From an uncultured Clostridia bacterium (lineage in GTDB: Bacteria > Bacillota > Clostridia > Christensenellales > Borkfalkiaceae), in NCBI GenBank assembly GCA_947589565.1, contig CANQBW010000016.1:1-35163 (forward strand): DNA of 35,163 bases. The letters run 5' to 3'. The translations under genes and the position numbers were made by a program. This document shows positions 1 through 6,927 of this stretch, piece after piece. The notes beneath the pieces were generated by a model that saw only the letters and a program-made list of their open reading frames with translations, ran no database searches and was not told the DNA's origin. The first letter of the stretch is position 1, and each line of letters opens with the position of its first letter.

Positions 1-342
1 GGCGCGCATATTTCGAGCCAGCTCATCGAGGGGATCTTCGTCAACAAGGCGCCCCTTCATGACGGCGCGATGATCATTCACAGCGACAAGATCGAGGCGG
101 CGGGCTGCTTTTTGCCGCTGACGCAGAGGGAACTTCCCAAGGAGTACGGCACGCGGCACCGCGCAGGGATCGGCGTCACCGAGGTTGCGGACGTCGTCAC
201 CATCATCGTCTCCGAGGAGACGGGCATCGTCTCCACCGTCAAGCACGGGGAGATCAAACGGTACATTGATTCGGAGGCGCTCAATTCCTTCCTCAGATCG
301 TACTATTGGAAGGAACTCAACGGGGAGGGGAAAAAGGCATGA
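1..342 (+). CDS. cdaA: Diadenylate cyclase CdaA, C-terminal part (5' end outside window)
   Basis: Reading frame 1 is open from the first base and ends at TGA 340-342, giving 113 residues of a DAC domain. The two signature motifs of the family are present: DGA at fragment residues 21-23 (context APLHDGAMII) and RHR at 52-54 (context GTRHRAGIG). Enzymes of this family condense two ATP to c-di-AMP. CdaA is normally anchored by three N-terminal membrane helices, which would lie upstream of this window. The domain runs to its usual end, with a short helical tail (SEALNSFLRSYYW). The stop overlaps the start of the next small ORF (ATGA). In Bacillota the gene after cdaA is usually cdaR; here only a stub follows. 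Family assignment is firm from the motifs; CdaA rather than DisA or CdaS is inferred from the CdaR-like neighbour. Confidence 0.93.
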   Translation, partial: GAHISSQLIEGIFVNKAPLHDGAMIIHSDKIEAAGCFLPLTQRELPKEYGTRHRAGIGVTEVADVVTIIVSEETGIVSTVKHGEIKRYIDSEALNSFLRSYYWKELNGEGKKA

Positions 343-446
343 AATTCGGAAAAATTTTGAAGAAGATCTTCGTTGAAAACATTTCCATCAAACTGCTCGC
401 GCTCGCGTTTGCCGTGGTCGCCGTCATTCTCATCAATGCGATATGA
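339..446 (+). CDS. 35-residue membrane peptide resembling the N-terminus of CdaR (YbbR)
   Basis: ATG 339 overlaps the cdaA stop in an ATGA quartet and TGA is at 444-446, where the stop overlaps the ATG of the next gene, so the ORF fits exactly between its neighbours. The peptide begins MKFGKILKKIFVENISIKLL and continues with a hydrophobic helix of about 16 residues. A Lys-rich start followed by N-x-x-x-KLLALAFA-type residues is what the first transmembrane segment of CdaR looks like. CdaR is the regulator that sits directly after cdaA in many Bacillota and normally carries several extracytoplasmic YbbR domains. None are present here. A purine-rich ribosome site (GGGGAGGGG, about 321-330) precedes it. 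Coding status rests on context and composition; the CdaR relationship is inference. Confidence 0.62.
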   Translation: MKFGKILKKIFVENISIKLLALAFAVVAVILINAI

Positions 447-1582
447 AAAGCTGTATCCGCATTCCGCGCGTCACTCTGCCGCGGGACGACTTTGAGACCT
501 GGGCGATCCCCCCGATCGACCGCCTTACCAAGGGAGCTTGGGAGGAACTTGCAAGGATCGCGGGGGAGAAGCCCTCTCTTTTGGGCTGCACCGTTCCCGA
601 CCTCTTTCTCGACGGAGAGGACGAGGAGCGGCTCTCTCTCATGCAGAAATTTTCCTGCCTGCACCTCTGCCAAAACAGCTTCGAGCGGCTCTACCGCGGC
701 GCGATCTATGTCGAGCGGGAGACTTCAACGGGTCTGAGGCAGGGGATCGTCGCGAATTTGGATTTAGAAGCCATGGAGGGGAGGGACTCCCCCGTGCGGC
801 TGACGAGCGAAACGTCCGAGGAGATCGTATTCCGCCGCATGAAGGTGCGGGAGGAGAGTATGCTCGAATTTCCGCACACAATCCTCTTCTACCGCGACAA
901 GCGGGACAAGGTCGTGCGCGCGGTCGGAGAGGACAGGGAGCTTCTCTATGACTTCTCTCTTCCCCTGGGCGGCGGAAATGTGAAGGGGTACTTTATTCCC
1001 GACATGGACGCGATCCCCCTCATGCGGGAACTTCTCTCCCGCGCCGATTTTTTCTATGTCGCGGACGGAAATCACTCTCTTGCAGCCGCCAAGCGGTATT
1101 GGGACAAGATCAAGGAGCCCCTTTCGGAGGAGGAGCGGGAAAATCATCCCGCGCGGTTTACCCTCGTCGAGTTCGTCAACGAGATACAGGACGGAATTTT
1201 CTTTTGTCCCGGGGGAAGGGTCGTCAAGGAGATCGAGACGGAAGCCTTCTGCGACTTCTTTTCCAAGAAGATCAAGTGTCGGCGGGAGAAAAATCTTCTC
1301 TCTCCCGAATTTGCGACTCCCGAGAGCTTCTGCGAGGCGGAGGAAGTCATCCGCGAGTTTCTCAAACACAACTACGGGAAGATGGAATGCACCTTTGAAA
1401 GTCCCAGGGCATATGTAAATAGAGAGGACTGTGCGTTCGTCGACTTTCCCGAGTTCGGGAAGGAGGAACTTTTCAGCGCCGCAAAGAGCGGGAAAAAGTT
1501 CCCTGCCAAGAGCTTTTGTTTCGGCGCGACGGAGACGGACGCGCGATACAGCTTCGAGGGCAGGGAAATCACCTATGACTGA
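443..1582 (+). CDS. DUF1015 family protein
   Basis: The protein has 379 residues, close to the usual length of about 400 for DUF1015 (PF06245). The family hallmark is visible as YVADGNHSLAAAKRYW, with ADGNHS at residues 207-212. The N-terminus (FETWAIPPIDRLTKGAWEEL) matches the expected start, where an early proline-rich strand precedes the first helix. No signal peptide or membrane segment is present, so it is cytosolic. Its biochemical role is not established; in Clostridia the family is often encoded beside serine biosynthesis genes. Here the start overlaps the small CdaR-like ORF by 4 bases and the end overlaps aspartate kinase by 8 bases, which indicates translational coupling in the cdaA operon. 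No specific function can be assigned. Confidence 0.85.
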   Translation: MKSCIRIPRVTLPRDDFETWAIPPIDRLTKGAWEELARIAGEKPSLLGCTVPDLFLDGEDEERLSLMQKFSCLHLCQNSFERLYRGAIYVERETSTGLRQGIVANLDLEAMEGRDSPVRLTSETSEEIVFRRMKVREESMLEFPHTILFYRDKRDKVVRAVGEDRELLYDFSLPLGGGNVKGYFIPDMDAIPLMRELLSRADFFYVADGNHSLAAAKRYWDKIKEPLSEEERENHPARFTLVEFVNEIQDGIFFCPGGRVVKEIETEAFCDFFSKKIKCRREKNLLSPEFATPESFCEAEEVIREFLKHNYGKMECTFESPRAYVNREDCAFVDFPEFGKEELFSAAKSGKKFPAKSFCFGATETDARYSFEGREITYD

Positions 1583-2792
1583 CATCAAGGTCTGTAAATT
1601 CGGCGGAACGAGCATGGCAAACGGCATGACGGTCGAGCGGGTCAAAAAAATCGCAAAGAGCGATCCCGCCCGCCGTTTTTTTGTCGTCTCCGCGCCCGGA
1701 AAGCGGTTCGGCGGCGAGAAAAAGGTCACCGACCTTCTCTATGCGGCGCATGACTGTCTGCTTCTTGGCGGTACTTTGGGCGAGGCGTTCGAAAAGGTCA
1801 AGGAGCGCTTCCGCCTCATGACGGGAGAACTCTCCCTCTCCTTCGACATCGAGAGCCTTCTAAGTCAAACCGAGGAGGAAATTTTAAGGCGCAAGAGCCG
1901 TCCGTTCACCGCATCGCGCGGGGAATTTCTCGTCGCGAAGATCGCCGCAAGCTACCTCGAGGTTCCCTTTGTGGACGCTTCCGAGCTCTTTTGCTTTAAA
2001 GGGGACTTCCTTTCGGAGCAAGAGACGGAAAAGAAAATGCGGGAGAGGCTGCTGCCCCTCAAGGGGGCGGTCATTCCCGGGTTTTACGGCGCGGACGGGG
2101 AGGGAAATATCCACACCCTGCCGCGCGGCGGGGGAGATATCTCGGGGGCGATCGTCGCCCGTGCGCTTGATGCGGAAATTTACGAAAATTGGACGGACGT
2201 CAGCGGATTTTTGGTCTGCGATCCCCGCATCGTCGAAAATCCCCAAAAGATCGACTGTCTCTCCTATGCGGAGCTTAAGGAGCTTTCCCGTTTGGGGGCA
2301 AACGTTCTTCATCATGAGGCGGTCGCGCCCGTCCTTGAGGCGGATATCCCCGTCTGTATCCGCAACACCTTCCGCCCTTCGGACGGGGGGACGACCATTC
2401 TCTCCGCGAAAAAAAACCGCCCTCTCTCTCCCGTGACGGGAATTGCAGGCGGAAAAAATTATGTTCTTTGCAAATTTTCTTCGATCCCGAAGATTATTTT
2501 TCCTTACGAACTTCTCCTTTCGGAAGAGGGGAATACCCTGATCCTTGCAGAGGGCAAAAACTTCGAAAATCTTCCCGAAAATGGGGAATGGGTCGCCGCC
2601 GTCGCCGTGGTCGGGCAGAATCTGAACTCCTCTGCGGACGCCCTCGCCCGCATCTTCAAGGCGATCTTTCAGGCGGGGATCAAAGTCCTGTTTGCGGGAT
2701 TTTCATCGGGGATCAAACTCATGATCGGGGTAGGCAAAGAGGACTTCGAGCGCACCGTCCGCGCGATCTACGAGGAATTTTATCGGATTTGA
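1575..2792 (+). CDS. lysC: Aspartate kinase
   Basis: The 405-residue protein starts at ATG 1575, eight bases before the end of the DUF1015 gene, and has the aspartokinase N-terminal signature CKFGGTSMANG (residues 7-17). Further family features are FVDASELF, a modified glycine-rich loop LPRGGGDISGA, and the stretch WTDVSGFLVCDPRIVENP. The enzyme phosphorylates L-aspartate with ATP, the first committed step to lysine/diaminopimelate, threonine and methionine. About 110 C-terminal residues fit a compact tandem ACT region, the usual site of allosteric inhibition by end-product amino acids. Which isozyme this is cannot be told from the sequence. The family consensus in the glycine loop is usually RGGSDT; here it is RGGGDI. 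It is last in the operon and converges on the next gene with a single base between stop codons. Confidence 0.9.
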   Translation: MTDIKVCKFGGTSMANGMTVERVKKIAKSDPARRFFVVSAPGKRFGGEKKVTDLLYAAHDCLLLGGTLGEAFEKVKERFRLMTGELSLSFDIESLLSQTEEEILRRKSRPFTASRGEFLVAKIAASYLEVPFVDASELFCFKGDFLSEQETEKKMRERLLPLKGAVIPGFYGADGEGNIHTLPRGGGDISGAIVARALDAEIYENWTDVSGFLVCDPRIVENPQKIDCLSYAELKELSRLGANVLHHEAVAPVLEADIPVCIRNTFRPSDGGTTILSAKKNRPLSPVTGIAGGKNYVLCKFSSIPKIIFPYELLLSEEGNTLILAEGKNFENLPENGEWVAAVAVVGQNLNSSADALARIFKAIFQAGIKVLFAGFSSGIKLMIGVGKEDFERTVRAIYEEFYRI

Positions 2793-2793
2793 A

Positions 2794-3762
2794 TCACTTA
2801 GCCGCAAATGTTGCGGTCTTCAGCTTGTAGGTGATCGTGCCGAGGGAGTAGTAGACGGGGATCTTCATTTCGAGGAGCACATTGCGGTAGAGGTTGGAGG
2901 AGTAGTCCGTCGTCTTGGCATAGACGAGGGTCTGCGGCTCCCCGATGTTCGAATAGCGGAGGGTGACGGAGCTTACGGGGAGTTCGTCGAGCTTAATGTT
3001 TTCGCCGTCCGCAACGAAGTCGACCGCAGCCGTCTTCTGTTCGAGCACAGTGAGGGAGACCTGCTGTTCCTTCTCCATGACGGGGTTGAGAGAGCGGAAA
3101 CTCTGCGCGTAAGAAAGGTCGATCCCCCGCAGGGCAAAGAGAATTTGCTCGTTGTCGAGAAAGCTTCCCTCTCCCTTCAAAGAATAGGTCTTCGTCTCGC
3201 TGTTTTCCGCATAGAGACGGTCGGTATAGGTGACGGCAGCCTCGGTGAGGGCGTCGTTGTAGTCGACGTCATAGGTAAAGTCGTACTCCGCAACCGCATT
3301 TTCAAGAGAGGATGGGTTGCTTGTGAGCGGGGAATGGCAGTGCACGTTCTTGACGCTTCTGACAGGCTTGAGCCCCCGCGCCGCCGAGAGGAACTGCACC
3401 TCCGAATGGATCGTGTCCTCGTAAAGTTCTCCCTCAACCCCGTTGAGAGAGAAGCGGACCTTCACGGTGAGGTCGGCGGAGTAGATGTATCCCTCCTGCG
3501 AGGAACTGTCCGTCTGCACCTGCCCGTTTTTGAGGGTGGTTTTAAAGACGCCCTCCTCGTATTTCATGGAGAGTTTTTGGTCCGTCCCCTCGAAGGTGAC
3601 GTCGTAGACGAGGGTTTCCTCCGTTCCCGCGAGATTGTCCTTGAGAGAAGTATTCTTATACCAGTTGGCGTGAAAGGAGAGATTGGTGACCGTGCCTCCG
3701 CAGCCGCACAGAAGCGCCAAGGGGGCGGCGGCAAAAAGTGCGAGCATTCCCTTGAATTTCAT
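2794..3762 (-). CDS. Putative lipoprotein of unknown function
   Basis: The 322-residue protein starts MKFKGMLALF and has a hydrophobic leader ending in LLCGCGG, a lipobox-like site with Cys21 as the probable lipidated residue. The remainder is soluble, rich in Ser, Thr, Tyr and beta-strand-like patterns (for example YSADLTVKVRFSLNGVEG), with no recognised domain. It is expected at the outer face of the cytoplasmic membrane. The start is supported by a GGAGG site five bases upstream and by a well-formed promoter (see 3798-3826). The gene is transcribed alone and runs into the 3' end of aspartate kinase with one base between the stop codons and no visible terminator. Confidence 0.8.
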   Translation of the reverse strand: MKFKGMLALFAAAPLALLCGCGGTVTNLSFHANWYKNTSLKDNLAGTEETLVYDVTFEGTDQKLSMKYEEGVFKTTLKNGQVQTDSSSQEGYIYSADLTVKVRFSLNGVEGELYEDTIHSEVQFLSAARGLKPVRSVKNVHCHSPLTSNPSSLENAVAEYDFTYDVDYNDALTEAAVTYTDRLYAENSETKTYSLKGEGSFLDNEQILFALRGIDLSYAQSFRSLNPVMEKEQQVSLTVLEQKTAAVDFVADGENIKLDELPVSSVTLRYSNIGEPQTLVYAKTTDYSSNLYRNVLLEMKIPVYYSLGTITYKLKTATFAAK

Positions 3763-3782
3763 ATGACCTCCGAAAAAACAGA

Positions 3783-3799
3783 ATGGGAACTTCTCCCAT
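3783..3799. promoter_or_regulatory. Inverted repeat at the lipoprotein transcription start
   Basis: The sequence ATGGGAACTTCTCCCAT is a 6-base inverted repeat (ATGGGA/TCCCAT) with a 5-base centre. It overlaps the edge of the -10 box and the predicted start point of the lipoprotein gene, so it could be an operator or a 5' mRNA hairpin. Which of the two cannot be decided from sequence. Confidence 0.4.
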
Positions 3800-3826
3800 T
3801 ATAGCATATTTTTCGGGGTTTGTAAA
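3798..3826 (-). promoter_or_regulatory. Promoter of the lipoprotein gene at 3762
   Basis: On the minus strand a TTTACA -35 box (plus 3821-3826) and a perfect TATAAT -10 box (plus 3798-3803) are separated by 17 bases. The leader is about 30 nt and carries a GGAGG ribosome site. Confidence 0.75.
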
Positions 3827-3886
3827 AATTTTTTCGATGTCATTTTGGATTTCACATGAAAAATTCACCCGTTTCAGGGGGGAATA

Positions 3887-3895
3887 TGATATAAT
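3887..3895 (+). promoter_or_regulatory. Extended -10 promoter of addBA
   Basis: TGATATAAT fits the extended -10 consensus TGnTATAAT; no convincing -35 box lies at the right distance. The start point would be near 3902, giving a leader of only about 11 nt that contains the ribosome site GGGG (3904-3907) before ATG 3913. Confidence 0.6.
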
Positions 3896-3912
3896 AATGC
3901 AAAGGGGCACAA

Positions 3913-6900
3913 ATGACGACACTCATCGAAGCGGAGACGCTCGACGCCGCGGTATCGGCGCTCAGCCGTCTTGCGGCACAAAACGAAAGGAAGGGGGAGA
4001 GAAATCTCATCTTCTGCGAGGACAAGCTCACGCTCATCTGCGAGCGGGGCATTCTGTGCGCCCTCAAGGGGGTCATGAACACGGAAGTCATGACCTTCGC
4101 CCGCTTTCTTTCGGGCCCCAACGTCCTCTCCAAGCAGGGATCCGTCATGCTCATCTCCTCGATCATCGAGGAAAACAAAGAAAAGCTCCTCTGCTTCCGC
4201 GAGCGGGCAGCCTCCGCGGTCTATGAGACGATCGCCCAGCTCAACGCCTCCTGCGTGGACGAAACCATGCTCTCAAACAGCGCGGAGAGCGCGGAAGGGC
4301 TCCTCAAAAACAAACTTTTTGACCTTGCTTTGATCTTTTCCCTCTATAAACAGAAACTCAAAGAGCTCTCCCTTCTCGACGAGAGCGAATACCTCTCCCT
4401 TCTTCCCGAAAAAATTTCGGAGGGGGGACTTGAAAATACCAACCTCTTTTTCTTCGGGTTTCCCTCCTTCACGCAGCAGGCGCGGGAGGGGGTCCTTGCC
4501 GCCCTCCGCTGCGGAAAGAGCGTGACGGGCATCTTTCTTGCGGGAGAAGAGGACTTTTTCACCAACGAGAGCCGCAATGACTTTCTGCGCCTCTGCGAAA
4601 AGGCGGGGGAGGCCCCCCAAAGGTTTGCCGCGAAGAAAAAACTTTCGGGAGAGCCCGCCCTTCTCTTTGAAAACCTCTTCTCCTCCGCGCCGACCGCGGA
4701 GAAGGTCAGAACGGACGGGGTATTCCGCTTTTCCGCCTGCGACGAGCAGGAGGAGATGCGCATCGTCGGCGCCCTCATAAGACGGGAGATGTCTTCGGGC
4801 CTGCGTCCGCGGGAGATCGCCGTTCTGGTCCCCGGGGAAGAGAGCTTCTCCCATGTGGAAAAGTGTTTCCGCGAATACAAAATTCCCTTCTATGCCGACA
4901 AAAAGAGGAGCTTTTCGGAGCACCCCTTCTGCAGATTTTTGCTCGCGGTATTGAGCGCCGTCATCGACGGAACACTCCCCGAGGACGCCGACGAGATCGC
5001 CTCGAGCCGATATTTCGGCTTAGGCGGGAACGAGTATCGGAACTATCTTTTAAAGTTCGGCGGATACCGCGGCGCGGTGAGACGGGAGATCAAGGAAGAG
5101 GACTCCCTCTTCGACTACGACGTAAAGTCCCTCACGGCTTGCCGCGAAAGAATGCTGAAGATCCTCTCCCTCTTTCCCCGCAGGGCAAAGGGGAGCGAGT
5201 ACGTCTTAGCTGTGAGAGCGCTCATGCAGTTTTTCTCTGCGGAGGAGGTCACGGAGCGGCTCAAGGAGAACTTCACGGGCGCGGAGCGCACTTTTTTGGA
5301 GCTCGGTCCCCTCGAAAAGGTCCTCTCGGAGATCAATTCCCTCGCGGGAGAGAGGAGTTTTACGGCGCGGGAGTTCCGCGAAGAGCTCAAAAACGGGCTG
5401 TCCGCCCTCAAAATTTCCATGATCCCGCAGTCGCTTGACGCGGTGTTCGTCGGTGACGTGACGGAGAGCCGCTTCGAACGGGTCAAGACCCTCTTCGTCG
5501 TGGGGCTCACCGAGGAACTTCCCCCGGTCAGCCGCGATTCGGCGGTCATCACGGACGGGGAGATGGAAAAACTCGAAAAAGTCAAGGTGGAGATCGAGCC
5601 GAAGATCGCGCAGGTGAACGCCCGCGCGAGGGAGAGCATCGCCCTGAATCTGTGCGCCTTTGAAAAAAATCTGTACATCAGTTATCCTCTGCAAAAGGGG
5701 GGACAGGCGGCGGAGAAAAGCGAAATTTACAAGGACATCGAAAAACTTTTCGACATGCCGCCCATGCCCGACCTCTTTCCCTTCGACTGCTGCGAAAAAG
5801 ATCCCGCTCTTTTGCGGCTCTTGAAAAAAAGTTATAACTTAGAGCAGAAGGAAAAGCGGGACGCCCTCTATGAATTTTTGAAGGAGGAGTACGGCGAAAA
5901 ACTTCCCGAGGGGCTCCTCTCCGAGAACAAGAAGGAGAAAGTTTCCTTCGGTGAAAAGCGGGAGAGCGTCTCCCCCACTCTGCTCGAAAAGTACTTCGAG
6001 TGCCCCTATGCGAGTTTTGTCTCGAGAGTTTTGCGGCTCAAGGAGCGGGAGGAGCGCGCTCTTCTCGACACGGACGCGGGAAATTTCATTCACGCCGTCC
6101 TTCAAAAGTGCGCGGACCTCTTCGAGGAGATTTCAAGCGCGGAAGAGTGCCGCAAGGCGGCAAGAAGGCTCTCCCGGGAGCTCATGGAGACCCCCCGCTA
6201 TGCCTTTCTCAAGGAGACCCCGCAGGGGGAGTACACCGCACAGAGACTTCTCCGCGAGGCAGAGGAGGTCTGCCTTGCCGCCTGGACGCAGGTCTTCTCC
6301 TCCTGTTTTCATGTCAAAAAGACGGAGGAGAACGTCTCCATTCCCTCGATCTCTCTCTCGGGAAAGCCGGACCGCATCGACTGGTCGGAGGAATTTGTCC
6401 GCGTCATCGACTACAAGACGGGAAAGATCGACGACACTCCCGTCTCCTACTACACGGGCAGAAAGCTGCAGCTCGGGCTCTATCTGAAGGCGGCGAGCGC
6501 AGACTCTCTCAAGCCCGCGGGGGCGTTCTACTTCCCCGCAAGCGAGAGATTTTTGAAAGAGGGGGAGAATCCCTTCCGTCTCAAGGGATTTTTCTGCGAG
6601 GAAGAAGAGGTCCTTCTCAACATGGACCCCAAGCTCGAAGAGGGAAAGACGAGCGAGTTCTTCGAAGGAAAACTTTCGGGAAGGAGTTCCGGAAAGGGCA
6701 TGGATCGGGAGAATTTCGACGCCTTTTTGGAGTACTCCGTGCTGCTCGCGACAAGAGCCGAGCATGAGATGAAAGAGGGGATCATCGAGCCCTCTCCCTA
6801 CAAGGAGAGCTGTATCTATTGCAAATACAAGTCGATGTGCGGATTCATCGGCGAGCCGAGAACGGAGAAGGCGATCGGCTGTGAGGAGATCGCGCGGATC

Positions 6901-6927
6901 GTCAAGCGCGAGAAGGGGGAGATTTGA
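3913..6927 (+). CDS. addB: ATP-dependent helicase/nuclease subunit AddB
   Basis: The 1004-residue protein has the AddB architecture: helicase-like domains followed by a C-terminal PD-(D/E)XK nuclease. The nuclease motifs are GKPDRID (Asp820) and VIDYKTGK (Asp833, Lys835), followed by the QLGLYL helix. Cysteines at 697 (YFECPYASF) and at 967, 970 and 976 (CIYCKYKSMC) match the four ligands of the iron-sulfur staple of AddB nucleases. With AddA it processes double-strand breaks for RecA loading. The usual N-terminal P-loop of AddB (G-x-x-G-S-G-K-T/S near residue 10) is not visible; the protein starts MTTLIEAETLDAAVSALSRL. The start is preceded by AAAGGGG. The stop overlaps the addA start by 3 bases. 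Confidence 0.92.
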   Translation: MTTLIEAETLDAAVSALSRLAAQNERKGERNLIFCEDKLTLICERGILCALKGVMNTEVMTFARFLSGPNVLSKQGSVMLISSIIEENKEKLLCFRERAASAVYETIAQLNASCVDETMLSNSAESAEGLLKNKLFDLALIFSLYKQKLKELSLLDESEYLSLLPEKISEGGLENTNLFFFGFPSFTQQAREGVLAALRCGKSVTGIFLAGEEDFFTNESRNDFLRLCEKAGEAPQRFAAKKKLSGEPALLFENLFSSAPTAEKVRTDGVFRFSACDEQEEMRIVGALIRREMSSGLRPREIAVLVPGEESFSHVEKCFREYKIPFYADKKRSFSEHPFCRFLLAVLSAVIDGTLPEDADEIASSRYFGLGGNEYRNYLLKFGGYRGAVRREIKEEDSLFDYDVKSLTACRERMLKILSLFPRRAKGSEYVLAVRALMQFFSAEEVTERLKENFTGAERTFLELGPLEKVLSEINSLAGERSFTAREFREELKNGLSALKISMIPQSLDAVFVGDVTESRFERVKTLFVVGLTEELPPVSRDSAVITDGEMEKLEKVKVEIEPKIAQVNARARESIALNLCAFEKNLYISYPLQKGGQAAEKSEIYKDIEKLFDMPPMPDLFPFDCCEKDPALLRLLKKSYNLEQKEKRDALYEFLKEEYGEKLPEGLLSENKKEKVSFGEKRESVSPTLLEKYFECPYASFVSRVLRLKEREERALLDTDAGNFIHAVLQKCADLFEEISSAEECRKAARRLSRELMETPRYAFLKETPQGEYTAQRLLREAEEVCLAAWTQVFSSCFHVKKTEENVSIPSISLSGKPDRIDWSEEFVRVIDYKTGKIDDTPVSYYTGRKLQLGLYLKAASADSLKPAGAFYFPASERFLKEGENPFRLKGFFCEEEEVLLNMDPKLEEGKTSEFFEGKLSGRSSGKGMDRENFDAFLEYSVLLATRAEHEMKEGIIEPSPYKESCIYCKYKSMCGFIGEPRTEKAIGCEEIARIVKREKGEI

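Noticed and set aside
1431..1574. Longer start for aspartate kinase
   Set aside because: The extension lies within DUF1015 and aspartokinases begin a few residues before KFGGTS, matching ATG 1575.
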